This document shows positions 33,443 through 47,242 of a stretch of DNA of 64,000 bases, in pieces. Each line of letters starts with the position of its first letter. Within the stretch, counting starts at the first letter, position 1. The notes under the pieces were generated by a model that saw nothing but the letters and a program-made list of their open reading frames with translations, did no database searches and had not been told where the DNA came from. The stretch is from the NCBI GenBank assembly GCA_947561585.1, contig CANNZV010001436.1, positions 90,609 through 154,608 of the forward strand, written 5' to 3'. This DNA is from Caprella mutica. Lineage: Eukaryota > Arthropoda > Malacostraca > Amphipoda > Caprellidae. The position numbers and the translations under genes are program-made.

Positions 33443-34920
33443 ACCATTAACACGATATCAATTTGTAATCAATGACCTAAATACACTACAGATATAAAAA
33501 GGCGACACACACTTGCATTCATAAAAACCTTATTAAAGCTTATATACTAAATATATTTTTAATGAATAAGTTTGAAGTATCTGTCCCTCAAAAGATATCA
33601 TAATTATGAATAATAAATTCAAGAGTCAATCAAAGGACGAAGATAATATAAAATATACTCTCTCGTATTGTCCACAAACTATTTCGTCCATGATTATTTA
33701 CTACTAGTACAGTACCTACCTGTTGTTAATTCATTGAGTGTTCAATTGATATAATGGGTTTAAGATTTTATTCAAATTCATACATATATAAACATATACA
33801 ATATATATAATTCAACAAAATAATATATTTTACTCCCAAGAGTTAAAACTCTTATATCTTCAATTATTCATTTTAGCGTAACCCGTATCAATGATACTGC
33901 AGCAAATTATAAATTTAACTTTTCAATTACAGTTTCTTCGATTTTTCTCTTATTTACACCAACTTTATGAGGCGCTGTTGATAGAATGACTGTTTAACAC
34001 ATTTTGTGACACACGGACAGACAGACGGACGTAGGCGGCTCTTATTTTATAGTATAGATTAATAACTATTTATAGGTGTTAAATAAATGTATAAAAATAA
34101 AAGATTATAAAAGAATAATAACGATAATTTATTGGACAATGCTAACGTCTTCAAAAAATTGTTCGGATTCTGGAAGAAATGTCTAGACTCTGATGTAAAA
34201 AAAAAGGAACGCTTATGACATTTCTGAAAAATTGTCTTCTCTTCGAGGTATGTGTTTAAATTTGTATAATTTTTGATTATTGAAGATCCTAATCATATAG
34301 CAACGTTTTTTGTTCATAATGAAAATATCTTCTGTGTAATGATTGTTATTGGTATACTTTTATATGAATCAGATATATAGCAATACCAAATTTATACCTC
34401 AGTGAAGTAAATTAAAACTATAATAAATCTAACCATTGAACCACGTATACACTTTAAATGTTATATAATGATATATATGGCTTTTCACTTCCACCACCTT
34501 TTTCTGGGGGAATCGGGTGAGTAAATGGTTATAGTAGTGGGAGGATACTTTATGGAATTATTCATTGGGGGTATTATGACCCACCCTTTTCCCTCTACCT
34601 CAACTGGAATAGAATAACCATGCATATCTATAGTGTTAGGAAGTGCAATGGATTAGTAAAAGTAAATCATGTACTTATAATACTATAGTATAGCTTTAGT
34701 ATAGTAGTAACTTATTAAGATATTATTGTACAATAAGATACAACACTCTCGGAAATTCCGGATTAAAAAAATTCATCGTGCTGGCTCCTGTTTCAAAGTG
34801 GATTTGATTATACATTGTTTTCCTTTCATTTTTACCATGTTTATGACTTTTAACGCTACTTGCAGCTTCAGAGATTAGCGCTCAACTACGAGGCCTTTTG
34901 TGTTTAATAGGCTCGTAGGC
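33443..34920. other. AT-rich spacer, no gene seen
   Basis: Nothing recognised; GC-richer around 34495-34610 without an open frame of note. Confidence 0.4.
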
Positions 34921-35293
34921 TTCATTTACTATCACCTCTTCATTTTCCTCTTCCATCCGTCAGTGCAGCCACCGGTGCTTGTGTCACTTTTCGTCATATT
35001 CCTAGGCAAGTAGCTGTGCTGGATTCCAGTACAAAACCCGCGGTCAAAAAAAAACGTGCAAAAAGCACCCTTGACAAAAATCTCCCTGATATCCCCCCCC
35101 CCCCCACCTTCATTTACTATCACCTCTTCATTTTCCTCTTCCATCCGTCAGTGCAGCCACCGGTGCTTGTGTCACTTTTCGTCATATTCCTAGGCAAGTA
35201 GCTGTGCTGGATTCCAGTACAAAACCCGCGGTCAAAAAAAAACGTGCAAAAAGCACCCTTGACAAAAATCTCCCTGATATCCCCCCCCCCACC
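34921..35293. repeat. recent 188-bp tandem duplication
   Basis: 34921-35108 and 35109-35293 are identical apart from the length of the poly-C run at the end (13 C versus 10 C). Each copy runs from TTCATTTACTATCACCTCTT through CGGTCAAAAAAAAACGTGC to the poly-C. Confidence 0.95.
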
Positions 35294-35549
35294 ATGCAAT
35301 AAACTCCTGAAAAAAAAGATAATAACAAAACCCCTGGTCGATATAAATAACCTAATTCATTTTTATTATTATATTTACCATTATTCAATGCGAACCAATA
35401 ATTATTACACTTTCGTCGAAAATATGACAATTTTTTAGCAAAGTAAGGTGTACCAATTTTATAGGCATACATTTTGTCATTATCAAACCTGGCCGGAGGG
35501 CAAACATCTTCAAATTACCCCCCCCCCCCCCCACTTCCAGTTGTAGATG

Positions 35550-35680
35550 ATTTTGTTTATGGAACTACTTTCCTTTCTGACTGCTTCTTCCAGTCCGTTG
35601 TATTCAATTTCATTTTGACGTCAGCGATATGGACCTTGGCTCCAAAGCAGACGTTAAAATTTACCCCGATCAAAAAATTA
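35550..35680 (+). repeat. dispersed repeat, CCAAAGCAGACGTTAAA family, copy 2
   Basis: Contains TTTCCTTTCTGACTGCTTCT, CGTTGTATTCAATTTC and GCTCCAAAGCAGACGTTAAA. Adds TTTGACGTCAGCGATATGGA, which copy 3 partly shares (GGCGTAACTGATATGG). Confidence 0.65.
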
Positions 35681-35689
35681 AAAATCACG

Positions 35690-38600
35690 GATAATACAGA
35701 AGAGGATATAAAGAACCGATTCTCTTTCAATTCAATATGACTTTAAAAAGTTTGATTTAATTTAATTCCTATCGCCTGATTCGTCAATTCAAATTTCCAG
35801 TTTTTATCACATTAAGTTTTTAATTATATTTTGAAAATTATTAAAAATTGAGAGTCGTTTAGATCCAGTATCTCTTGTTTGTGTAACAAAATTCTATCAT
35901 TCTTTCAAAATATTTCTAAAGAAACCAACTATAATCACATTCGGCAATAAAAGATTTATTTATTCTAAAAAATATTACCAGTATACAAATTCTTGAATAC
36001 ATCATGTCGTATGCATATAATCAAATACAAGATAAAAATCAAGAAGATAGCTCTTTTACAATAGGCTAATGTCGTAATATTCTTCCGGAACTTGAGTCGT
36101 GACGCTTGAACCGTGACTGCATATCTTAGGTAGCTACCTGGAGCCAAAGTCTGGGTGCCGATACCCGGAATAGGGCACTTGGGTAATAGATGTTATTGAG
36201 AGTTGCACAAGATGCTGTGAAGCAACCTAAGGTTATTAACAAGCTACTAAATCTCAACCGGAAACTGAAGAGTAAACGGGCAGTTTTACAGGTAAAATCT
36301 GACTAGAAACGTAAAACTTAAAATTCACTCTACCTACTGATTTTGTACCTAAACATTAAAAGCTAAGCTTATGCAATTTATTAACTAGCTATCCATTGAT
36401 ACAATGAAATCAGTCATCTATTGCGGTTTCAGCTATCAAGCCTTCTCAGTAGAATCATCAAGTTATAATTTAATTCATACTGCCGGCTGATTTAGTACCT
36501 AACACCAATTTAGTACCTAGATCCGTACTAACTGAACATTATTGCCCGAGATTCTGGAGCATCAGTAAGAGATATCTAAACACGACTTTTACATCTATCA
36601 ATGAAATTATGGTCATTCGAAGAGAACCCAGTCACACTAATTTGCAGGTACATAAATACCCATAGACTCAGTCTTTAGAAGATTTAACCCACACCCGGTG
36701 ATCAACATCAAGAGCTCTTCTCATATAAACACCACAACATCGCTCAAACCATCCAAACATTTCTATTTAACCATGTGATTAACCAGAGCAAATGACGATA
36801 AGTAGGCGCGTCTGGTCCTGGCTAGAGCATTGCTCAAGGCTACCACCAATTGTGTCCAATAGATCTCAAATGACCACTCGCCCACAGTTGTAACTCCGAT
36901 CCTAAATGCTACCCAATTATACCAATCGTGAGGTAAGCCTCCGTATTCCATTTTTTTGCTACCTACAATTGGGTGAGGTTGAGTGGCTAGAAATTAAGAT
37001 TTATTTTCTGCCTAGGTAATTGTCTTTGTTGTATCATTGTAAATCTGGCCAACTACTTTATTCATGTAAGTGTAGTTGAACTTATCTGATTTGGGTGCAT
37101 TCTTTCACTGGAATTTATTATAGGTATTTAAACATTTCACATTTATATCAAAATGAAATAATAATAATATAAAAAAGTTTCCTCTCATTGTACTCAGATG
37201 TAAATCTAGTTCAAGATTTTATCTTCGCAAATAAGTAAATAATTTCAACTAACTAGATGTTGAATCCAGTTCTTCGTTTCTACAAATTCAACCATTCGAT
37301 AACCTATTTTACAATTATCATAAATCGCAGATGTGCAATTGCTCAGATTTATCTCTCATGAACCATAAGACCATCAACCAATATCATATGGTTCCTTCTC
37401 CATCGCGGCGCTTATATCTCGTTCTCTCACCCCACAATTACGGAAAGTAGGTACTCATAAGCATTACAATCACAAACTGTAGTTAACCTCCGTCTTAAAC
37501 GATCCCAATAGCTGATGGAGCGATAAAGGCACCGAGCTCTTGTCTCTCTCCATAGAGCTTGCCCATGATTACATCTATTAACCATCTCAATTACATAGTC
37601 TCCCTAATTTACGCTAGAACTCGCCTTTCAATCACACAATGACCCACGAGCATCTCTGACCAGTGCCATTGCCAATCGCATGGGAACAGTTTCCTACTTT
37701 CTGCTATTGGAATGTTTTTACAGTCACGACTCTAGTTGTTATTTGATGTTAGCAGACGCTGTGATCTATCCCAGACTCTCTCGACCACTTTGGAAACGAC
37801 TTTGCACTCTTTATGGCTGTCTCCTGTGGACTAATACTGCTCTGGATAATTGGAATCAGTGGGCATTTGATGTTTGGCATTCTTATGATAATATTTAGGA
37901 AATTCTCGAAGACTAGTAATTAAGTCAGTGGTTTAATAGATATGTACGAGCTAGTAGCAGGATATGTAGAATGATACACAGCATCTGACATATAGGCACA
38001 CAGTGAACACCTGCAGAACTGTGCCCAGTTCGTCTCATAGAATATTAATCACCCTAAAGTGGACTACTTAAGTGGTTTCTTAGTGTAGGTAGGTCAATTT
38101 AGGGATTAAAACACACAATTCAATCAACCCAGTGTCAAAACACCAAACTGGGGAATGAACTGCCGCAGAATAAACAATGCAGTCAGTGTTTGACAAACAA
38201 TACTCGTTGGTAGGAGTTCATGATGTTTATACTTTGCCTACATATTGAATAGCTATAGTGTGGCGATAGATTATATGGTTGACAGTTATAGTATAAACGT
38301 TGAACAAATTAAATTCTGTAATCAATTCACAGTGTTTTAACTACATATGATAGCAGCCTAGACTATAGGGTTTAACCTAAATCTTAAATGATTTAAATTT
38401 TAAAGATACCTAATATGACTAGATTATGCGAGAGACCCCTATAGGTTTTAAATGTAGCTGTAAATCTTCCATAGACAGATACTAATGTGAGATAAAGTAC
38501 AACTCCCAGGGGACGAGTAGTTTTAAGTCCTCTACGATAATTGGTGACGGACAGACCGCAATGTCACGAGTTCAGGGCATCTGGTTTGTGGTAATCAGAT

Positions 38601-41600
38601 CCTTACATTCCTCCTAATTGAGAAATATTCGATTTTAACGCTACATTTATATATTAATGTGATTTGTATTAAATCTGAATGTGATTTTTAATACATTCTT
38701 ATTAGATTTATTTCGGCTGTCAGTTTTCTATCAAAAGTTTTTTTCATTTTACTATAGTTGTATGTATTTCATGGTCAGAAGAAAAAGTGTAAGTTATAGT
38801 GGAAACAACGGATATTAGAGGGGATTCCTACTAAATATTACGGCCTAACTAAAAAACCTTCTATGTGGAATTTCTCGCAGTAGATCACACATTGGTTGAA
38901 ATTAAGCGCGGCAGATTCGAAATGCAACGGTACTACAGCGTCTTCAGGCCTGCGAATTGTTCTGTGCACTCTAATAGGTAGTTAGGTGTCGCATAGAAAG
39001 CTCATTAGTATCTTTAGAGTTAGTTTCGCTATTTCCAATTTGTATGGTTAGCAATTTCAGCTCTCAGAGTTTGTTGACAGTCACTCTGAAGAGAGTATCT
39101 CTGACTCCATTAGCTCTGACCGCATGCTGTTGATAGGCTTTATTTGACAGGAAATGACAGGCCTATACCTGATATCACCTATGATGTAGTCACCTGTTGC
39201 TAACACTCAAATAAGCTAGGGTTAGTCAGTCTCTACTTGCTTCTATGAAACCGAATGCTAGGAGGTTAGGATTATGGTCTTAGAATTTCCTTATGATTAA
39301 AAGTAGATATGAAGAATTGATTTGAACAATTAGACTAGAAATAATCAGGAGATGTCGTATAGATCGCCTAACTGATAAACTGTATTAGTTTACGATACAG
39401 TACAGAAACCTATCTCCGCAGTGTATTAAAAAAAACCTAGCTAGTTAGTTGTGTAAATTTATTCATAGTGTTTATTTGAAAGATGTCAACTGTCATTGAA
39501 TATAATTTGTCAGCCTATTTACTAGCATCGATTTTTCTATCTGTCATGTATTAATAATCTAGCTAGATAATATAATACCCATATCAGTACAATACCTAAT
39601 TCAAGTCAGCCAATATATAGAATATGGTACTGTACTTGAGATGGTTTATGTTCCCTCCAGTACGCATCATAGTACTCGTATGTACTTCATAACAAACATC
39701 ATAAGGAGCTCGGAATGAAGAAAGTCGTGCGACATCCTGCTGCTTCTACCCACTGACATATTTACATTTATAGACTGGGGTTCTGTAGCCACATAAGTCA
39801 CTGCATGGCGTCATGCACATACCTAACCCCATGCACCACATAGCACACCGCATAGCTAGCCCCTGTAACTATTTAGATCATCTCGTATTGTTTTGACATC
39901 TTCATCAGAAGATATCTGCATACTTACGTCATCAAACTATGCAACAGCTTTATCTCCAACTGCCAAGGCACGTCCATGCAGTTTTTCCTTTGGCTCCGAT
40001 TTGATTTAATGACAATAATTCACCTTAAGTATCTAATCATTTAAGTCGAAGTGAAATGCAGAGTTATTTGTTGAAGTCTACCAAGAACTCTATGGAACTA
40101 AGGTGGAACTCTCGTCTGCATGCAATATTGTAATAATGTGCTGATCGAGTCATGTGAAAAGTAATCTATGACTGAATTCGCTGTTTGGAAATTCATTTAT
40201 GATGCAAAGTATTACATTTTCTTTGATTTTGGTCATTATTCACTTTCATTTTTTGAAATGGGGAATTTTGTTATCTATATACAAGTTTATAATAATTTCA
40301 GAGAGTCATAGTTATTATTCATATTTCATCATTACGACGCATATTTCAAAGTCATTTGATTGTAGAGTATCTTGCAGGGACTCAACGTGTCTTCTTTCAG
40401 AGTGTGTGTTGTCATTTTTCTGGTTTGTAGGATTCCCATGACGCTGAAAAGTCTTGGGTCCATCCTTCAAAAGGTACCTTTGAATCAGAGACAGGTCCCC
40501 CCGAGTGTGCCAGAGTGGTAGGTATTGAGACACTGCTTTGCCTACCTTTGTTGGGTCATTAATGGGCCCATTGTCACCACACTCAGCCTCGTGGGGGACT
40601 CCGTCATGTGCCAACAGATAGCTAGCTAGATGCGAACGTACGAGTCATTTCTTTAGTTGCGATCTACCATTGTATTCCTTTTCACGTAAATTTAGTTTTC
40701 ATTAGATAGTTTAGAATAATCTATACTTGTATAGTAACTCGTAACTAATTTCTTGATTTGACTACCCGTTCACCACTGAAATTTTTTACTACTAATTTCT
40801 AGCTGTTAATAAACTTTATGTTTTACCTTCTATCAAAGGTATTTTTTTATCTATTTGCTGTAAATTGATAAACTGACAATTATCATAATATTTTTATCAT
40901 TACTTTAACTATTTACAATCTTAATTTCTTGAAATGGAGAGTTGTAGATTCTTCACATAGGAATCTAGGTATCCAGACCAGTAGCCTGGAACTGCAATGG
41001 AGGGAGTTACTATTTGGGCAATTACTCAGATTTTAAAGGACTTTACAGCCTATAAATAACTGAAAAGAAGGCAAACATTAGCATCGATGAGACTCAGCAT
41101 AATGTTATCTGATTGGTAGTGTGATTCTGTTCACAAAGAGATAAGGCCTTGTGGCGATTGTGAACCCAGGTTAGAACTAATACGGTGGCGGATAAACGAT
41201 TTTTTTGTTGAAATAACGAACACGGCAACATTTTGACAAAACTATGCTTAGTCTATAAATTTGATTTGATTTTGAGGAAGATTCGAAGATAGAATGTGAT
41301 AAATTCAAAAGAAACTATAAATTCATGTGGCGGAGTACTCAAAAAATCTCAATTGCAGAAAAATATGATTTATCTGAATTAGGACTTTAGCAATTTTGTA
41401 CGTTTAATTAGAGAAATATTCCTAATCTTTTTATCGGGTTCACCAATAAATCTATTTATCTAAACTGACTATAGATTTATCTTATCTTTTATCACAAATA
41501 ATTTTATCCTTAAATATATTTTGAATGATATAATTTGTTAATATTTATAATGAATTCTCTAAGATTTCCTATCGAAGACATGGATTAGATAGTTGAAATA

Positions 41601-42170
41601 ATTACCCATATTATTATTTGCTCAAAGAGGAAATTTTATCCTTTTTTTCTTTAAATTTTCTTGCGGTTCAGTTCAGCATTGCCGGTGGATGAATTGGATT
41701 TACCCAAAATTATTCTAAATAAACGGATTAAAGTTTTTTCGTTTTCCAAAAGTACCGTACTTTCCCTGACTTTTTATCAGGTTTGAAGAGACTCTTCTTC
41801 GCAGCTTTACAGTCTTGTATCCTTTGTATGTTAATCCTACCACCCGTGACGCTGTGTCGCACAGTCCCGCTGCAATCTCATGAACAGGCCTGGAACTGCC
41901 CGAGTCACAGCAGTGGGCCAACGAACGCCTTGCCCACTCGCTACGATCCACCAAATCGTAATTGACATTATATCATAACTCGAAATCGATCCTGTGAAGA
42001 CCTGCACATTGTGAAATTGAAATTGTTATTAATATTTATCTCAATTGAAATGAAGTAATTCAAATTAACTGATTAGGTGAATTATAAATGTTTATCTACA
42101 TTTACCAAGTTCAACCAATCAGATTTATGTTTCAGTCTATATATTCATATGTAGGAAATAAATATTATTT
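35690..42170. other. mostly single-copy DNA, no recognised gene
   Basis: The longest stretch without arrays or MITEs. Unrecognised frames include 36763-36951 (-, 62 codons), 37680-37898 (+, 72 codons), 40315-40614 (-, 99 codons) and 41715-41954 (-, 79 codons). In the +1 frame near 37810-37920 a hydrophobic segment (GLILLWIIGISGHLMFGILM) is open. GC-richer islands at 40450-40620 and 41790-41960 look exon-like but no family is recognised. Confidence 0.35.
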
Positions 42171-43010
42171 TTTCAGTATCCGGCTCGTTTTTTTAGGTAT
42201 GTGTAGGACATGTTTTTTATGTAGAAGGCCTTGTTGTGCCTTACACTGTCTCCAACACATGAATATTTCTCTGGAGATTGTGTCTTTGATAAAACGTGCA
42301 CCCCTTACTGGCTTCTGTGGCTCCCCGGGGTGGGAACCTCAGGTGATACATGAGCCCCGAGTACAGGTCCGGAAAGAATAAAAGAATCCTCTTAATAACC
42401 TTTAAGAGGCTTTAACTTTGATGCATTCGACTTTATTCACATCTTTTTGATTCAGTTTAATCATTTATAACAAAACTATCTAATTATTTTAATCTAAGTT
42501 GCCTCTTTTGCAGGTGAATCAATCTGGAAGTTTCGGGACCAGGTCCATTCCCTCGTGCGGTACCGCCTGAACAATATGATGGGAGAGCCGTCGGGGCACA
42601 TTACGAATACAAATAGACCTTCTGGGCCGTAGGAGGTGCTGCTATATGACTGAGGTGAGCTTGTCGTAATTATACTGCCTATCTAAATCATTCACTGGCA
42701 ATCTAATATTAAAATTAAGGAGCAGTCGCTCCAAGTGATATCGACGGTCTCTGTGATCTGATATGAAGTGGGAATGGAGATGAGGGGGATATTCTGCGCG
42801 TCGGGGGCAGGGGGATGTTGCCGATACCATGCGGAGTGATGGGGGATAAGGATAATAGAATTCTAGCTGGGGGATTGATATGATATCTATGTTCCCATGT
42901 GAATGGAAGGGGAGTGAACTGTGGGGAAGAGTGGCACGGTGTTGAAATACTGATGACGTATAATGAGGTATATTTTCTGTATATCGATATGTATGTGCGG
43001 GGGAATACAA
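42171..43010. other. GC-richer island with exon-like open segments on both strands
   Basis: On +, a good acceptor (CCTCTTTTGCAG at about 42502-42513) is followed by an open segment ESIWKFRDQVHSLVRYRLNN... ending at a TAG near 42630. On -, 42642-43010 encodes 122 residues ending ...DLDRQYNYDKLTSVI, and a second minus frame reads YGPEGLFVFVMCPDGSPIIL. Composition is protein-like, but no known domain is recognised and the strand is undecided. Confidence 0.3.
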
Positions 43011-43967
43011 CTTGAGGGATATGTTAGAAAAAATCCCCTAAATAATATAAATATGGTAGGAGTTAAATATTTTTTAGGGTTTGATCAGAAGTGAGTTTCG
43101 TGTAACTCTACAATGTCCAATATATCGGGATTTCGTAAAAAAAAATTCGGGAAAATTACTGCGGAAAAATTTCGTGGATAACTGTTCTTGGTGAAAGTAT
43201 CTTCAATTTAGATATTCAAATCTCTTTTCAATCCCAAAATGTCTTTATTATTTTCAAGACCAATAGACTTTTGAGTATTATACTAGTTTATCACAGTGCA
43301 TACCACACACCAAATGCCATATATCAGAAGTAGTTCCAAATAGGCTTCTTTATGAGGTTTCAGGTCCATTTCACTGGACTCCCTGGAAGGAACATACCCA
43401 CTGACAATGGCCACAGAGAAGCCAATTCCATAATCTGGTTTGAAAGTTGTTTCGGAGACCTTCCGTGCGGTTAATTATAAAAGCAAAGTGTTTATTATAT
43501 GTGCTCAGTATGGTGCAATGATGGCCAGTAGATAGTGTCAGTATTTCAGAAGATAAATGGAAACGGGAGGGGAGGTGGAGGTAGGTAGCTTGTGAAACAT
43601 GTCCTCAACATCACCAGCTGTAATTAGTATTGCTCAGCTATTTGGTTGTTCAGTTAAATAACCTTTTCGTTTGTATTGGTTGTTAAGGAGTTAGGGATTT
43701 TATTTTATATCAGGGTCGTTATGATATAAATTTAGAAAATAATATCGATTGAGAAACCTCCCTGATTCAGCAAGGATGTTTTATTATTCATACTTTATTA
43801 TAAAAACATCTGCTAATGGATAACCCACATTGTTATTTTGGTTTAATGTTAAAATCATCGACTTAAAAGCCTCTCCAACACCCCCTCCCTCCTAACCGGA
43901 TCGCTAACCTAACTGTACGTGAAATAATAAATAAAGTTCGTCTTGTACCTGGAACCTGGAGTGGAAT
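43011..43967. other. spacer, no gene seen
   Basis: Nothing recognised upstream of the large array. Confidence 0.4.
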
Positions 43968-45527
43968 ATACCATAGTGGAATATACCATAGTGGAATATA
44001 CCATAGTGGAATACACCAGAGTGGAATATACCATAGTGGAATATACCAGAGTGGAATATACCATAGTGGAATATACCAGAGTGGAATATACCATAGTGGA
44101 ATATACCATAGTGGAATATACCATAGTGGAATATACCATAGTGGAATATACCAGAGTGGAATATACCAGAGTGGAATATACCATAGTGGAATATACCATA
44201 GTGGAATATACCATAGTGGAATATACCATAGTGGAATATACCATAGTGGAATATACCATAGTGGAATATACGTCATAGTGGAATATACGTCATAGTGGAA
44301 TATACCATAGTGGAATATACCATAGTGGAATATACCATAGTGGAATATACCATAGTGGAATATACCATAGTGGAATATACCATAGTGGAATATACCATAG
44401 TGGAATATACCAGAGTGTAATATACCAGAGTGTAATATACCAGAGTGTAATATACGTCATAGTGGAATATACGTCATAGTGGAATATACCATAGTGGAAT
44501 ATACCATAGTGGAATATACCATAGTGGGATATACCATAGTGGAATATACCATAGTGGAATATACCAGAGTGGAATATACCAGAGTGGAATATACCAGAGT
44601 GGAATATACCATAGTGGAATATACCATAGTGGAATATATACCATAGTGGAATATATACCGGAGTGGAATATATACCAGAGTGGAATATATACCAGAGTGG
44701 AATATATACCAGAGTGGAATATATACCAGAGTGGAATATATACCAGAGTGGAATATATACCAGAGTGGAATATATACCAGAGTGGAATATATACCAGAGT
44801 GGAATATATACCAGAGTGGAATATATACCAGAGTGGAATATATACCAGAGTGGAATATATACCAGAGTGGAATATATACCAGAGTGGAATATATACCAGA
44901 GTGGAATATATACCAGAGTGGAATATATACCAGAGTGGAATATATACCAGAGTGGAATATATACCAGAGTGGAATATATATACCAGAGTGGAATATATAT
45001 ACCAGAGTGGAATATATATACCAGAGTGGAATATATATACCAGAGTGGAATATATATACCAGAGTGGAATATATATACCAGAGTGGAATATATATACCAG
45101 AGTGGAATATATATACCAGAGTGGAATATATATCGAAGTGGAATATACCGGGATGGAATATATATACCGGAGCGGAATATAACGGGATGGAATATATATA
45201 CCAGAGTGGAATATATACCAGAGTGGAATACATAGCAGAGTGGAATACATAGCAGAGTGGAATACATAGCAGAGTGGAATACATAGCAGAGTGGAATATA
45301 TACCAGAGTGGAATATATATACCGGGGTGGAATATATATCGAAGTGGAATATACCGGGATGGAATATATATCGAGGTGGAATATATCGAGGTGGAATATT
45401 TACCGAGGTGGAATATACCGGTGTAGAATATAATGGGATAATATATACCGAAGTGGAATATACCGGGATGGAATATATACCGAAGTGGAATATACCGGTG
45501 TAGAATATACCGGTATGGAATTTACCG
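43968..45527. repeat. minisatellite with unit length 15, 17 then 19 bp, about 95 copies
   Basis: Unit GTGGAATATACCATA (15 bp) to about 44632, GTGGAATATATACCAGA (17 bp) to about 44970, GTGGAATATATATACCAGA (19 bp) to about 45130, then mixed degenerate units. Each step adds one TA dinucleotide. Open frames on both strands (VEYTI, IPLWY, IYQSGIYTRVEYIPEWN) follow the unit and are not genes. Confidence 0.96.
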
Positions 45528-46400
45528 AGACCTCTGCTCTACTAGTGTATTTGCCCATTAAGAACAACAGATTTCGTACATTTTCATTATATATAAAAAA
45601 CTTGTAAATTAGTTGATTCAATCAAGGTTGTTTATATATTTATTTTTTGTAGTTGACTAGAAATTTGGATACTGATTATTTATGAACAAAATTTATGTAT
45701 CCATAAATACATAGATCAATTAATTTACCTTTGTAATGTTAAATATCGTAATGATAAAAGTGATTCCTTACATTTTTCATCATTTTTTTATTAAAATTTA
45801 AAAAGGACTTTATAAATTACCCATGTATAAAATATTTCTGTCATCCTTTTTCTTTAACTATACAATTTTAATTAATTCCCATATGACATCTGTCTAATCA
45901 ATTATATAATCACTTTTTCCCCTTCATATAAAATGCCTATCATGCTTTTTTTTCTGTTCACACCTTCAGCTATGAATGGCATTTCTGGCATACCTTGTGT
46001 AGATATGCTTTATAATGTTCTCTTGTTTTGGAGTCTTGATAGCTAAATATTAATGTTCGATATCTTGTCTTATCGCTTATGGTAAATAACTTGAAAAGCT
46101 CAGTAATGAGATGCGGGAAATAGGCTCCATTATACACAAACATTGAATATTTAATGGTAAAACAATTACAGTACCTATATATGGTAAGATTCTTGTCATG
46201 TACTGATAAATTATCGTCAATGGTTGTGATTGTATAGTCAAATTATTTATTATTGATGTTTATTAGGATGGATTTGTTAATTATCTTATTTATTTATAGA
46301 TTGAAGTTTTGAAGATCATTATTCATCATTGAGTTTTTTATTTTAATATATATATATATAGTTTTTATTATATATATAGAGTTTTATATACATGTATATA
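45528..46400. other. AT-rich spacer
   Basis: Includes a (TA)n run near 46341-46378 just before the Tc1-derived element. No gene seen. Confidence 0.45.
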
Positions 46401-47242
46401 CAGGGGGGAAACAAATATTCGTGCACATGAAAAGTATAGTTTTATGTAAATAAAACGAATTTTGTTAAATTGTATGTAAATATAAAGATGTATCCTATTA
46501 AATTATAATAATTTTTATTGAAATAGAAATGAATGCATTTTTTATATTTTTTCGATGGTTAGAAAAGCATTCCTACATAACAAAAAAATGATATTAATTT
46601 AATAGTATGTATTTATATCTTTTATTAATTTTTGTCCCATTTTGACTATTGTCTTCATTGTTCTTGTTATTTGTCGGTACTCTTTTCTCTATTTGATTTT
46701 TAAAAGATCACCTTAAATTTCCGACTGGGTTCAAGTCTGGGGACTGTCTTGGCCAGTGCCAGACAAAAACAAGAAAAAGGTTTGTTGAGAATTATGTTGA
46801 TGTCTTGCAATGACCAAGTCAGTCCCCAGACTTGAACCCAATGGAGAATTTATGTCGATATTTGAAAATTAAAATTATGGAAATATGTAACACCAAAAAA
46901 TATTAACAAGTTGAAGATGATTTGTTAAGAAGATTGGTATAAAATACGACTCAATTCAGACGTACAGGAATATATTGTAGCTGTTCAACTCAATGTAAGA
47001 TATGCCACAAAATATTAAATTGAAATAATCCTTTTCTTTGTTTTGTTAAAAAAAATTTAGTTGAAGTAAAAATGAAAAATGCTTTCATTTCTGTTAGAAT
47101 AAAATTAATAAAGTTCATAATTTATATCTTTTATTAATTAATAATTTGGTATATTTGATATGTTGTACCTAAATTTGTTTTAGTGGAATCTTTCACATAC
47201 ATAAATACACAATTTTCATGTGTATGAATATTTCCCCCACTG
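46401..47242. mobile_element. Tc1-derived element with two inverted transposase 3' ends
   Basis: 842 bp with TA on both sides. Left end CAGGGGGGAAACAAATATTC; the inverse of the right end is CAGTGGGGGAAATATTCATA, and both reach CACATGAAAA. The + strand at about 46810-46860 reads QSPDLNPMENL.RYLKIKI and the - strand at about 46765-46715 reads WPRQSPDLNPVGNL. SPDLNPIEN is the last signature of Tc1-family transposases, so the element has two head-to-head copies of the transposase 3' end and no catalytic core. Confidence 0.85.

Noticed and set aside
37680..37898. 72-codon ORF and overlapping hydrophobic frame as a membrane protein gene
   Set aside because: No recognised family, no clear splice or promoter signals; left as unassigned.
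42300..42380. Kinase activation-loop-like GFCGSPGW segment
   Set aside because: No DFG, HRD or other kinase motif nearby in any frame; match is too short.
44290..45267. Tyr/Ile/Pro-rich ORFs of up to 325 codons
   Set aside because: Echo of the 15/17/19-bp array, open in several frames on both strands.
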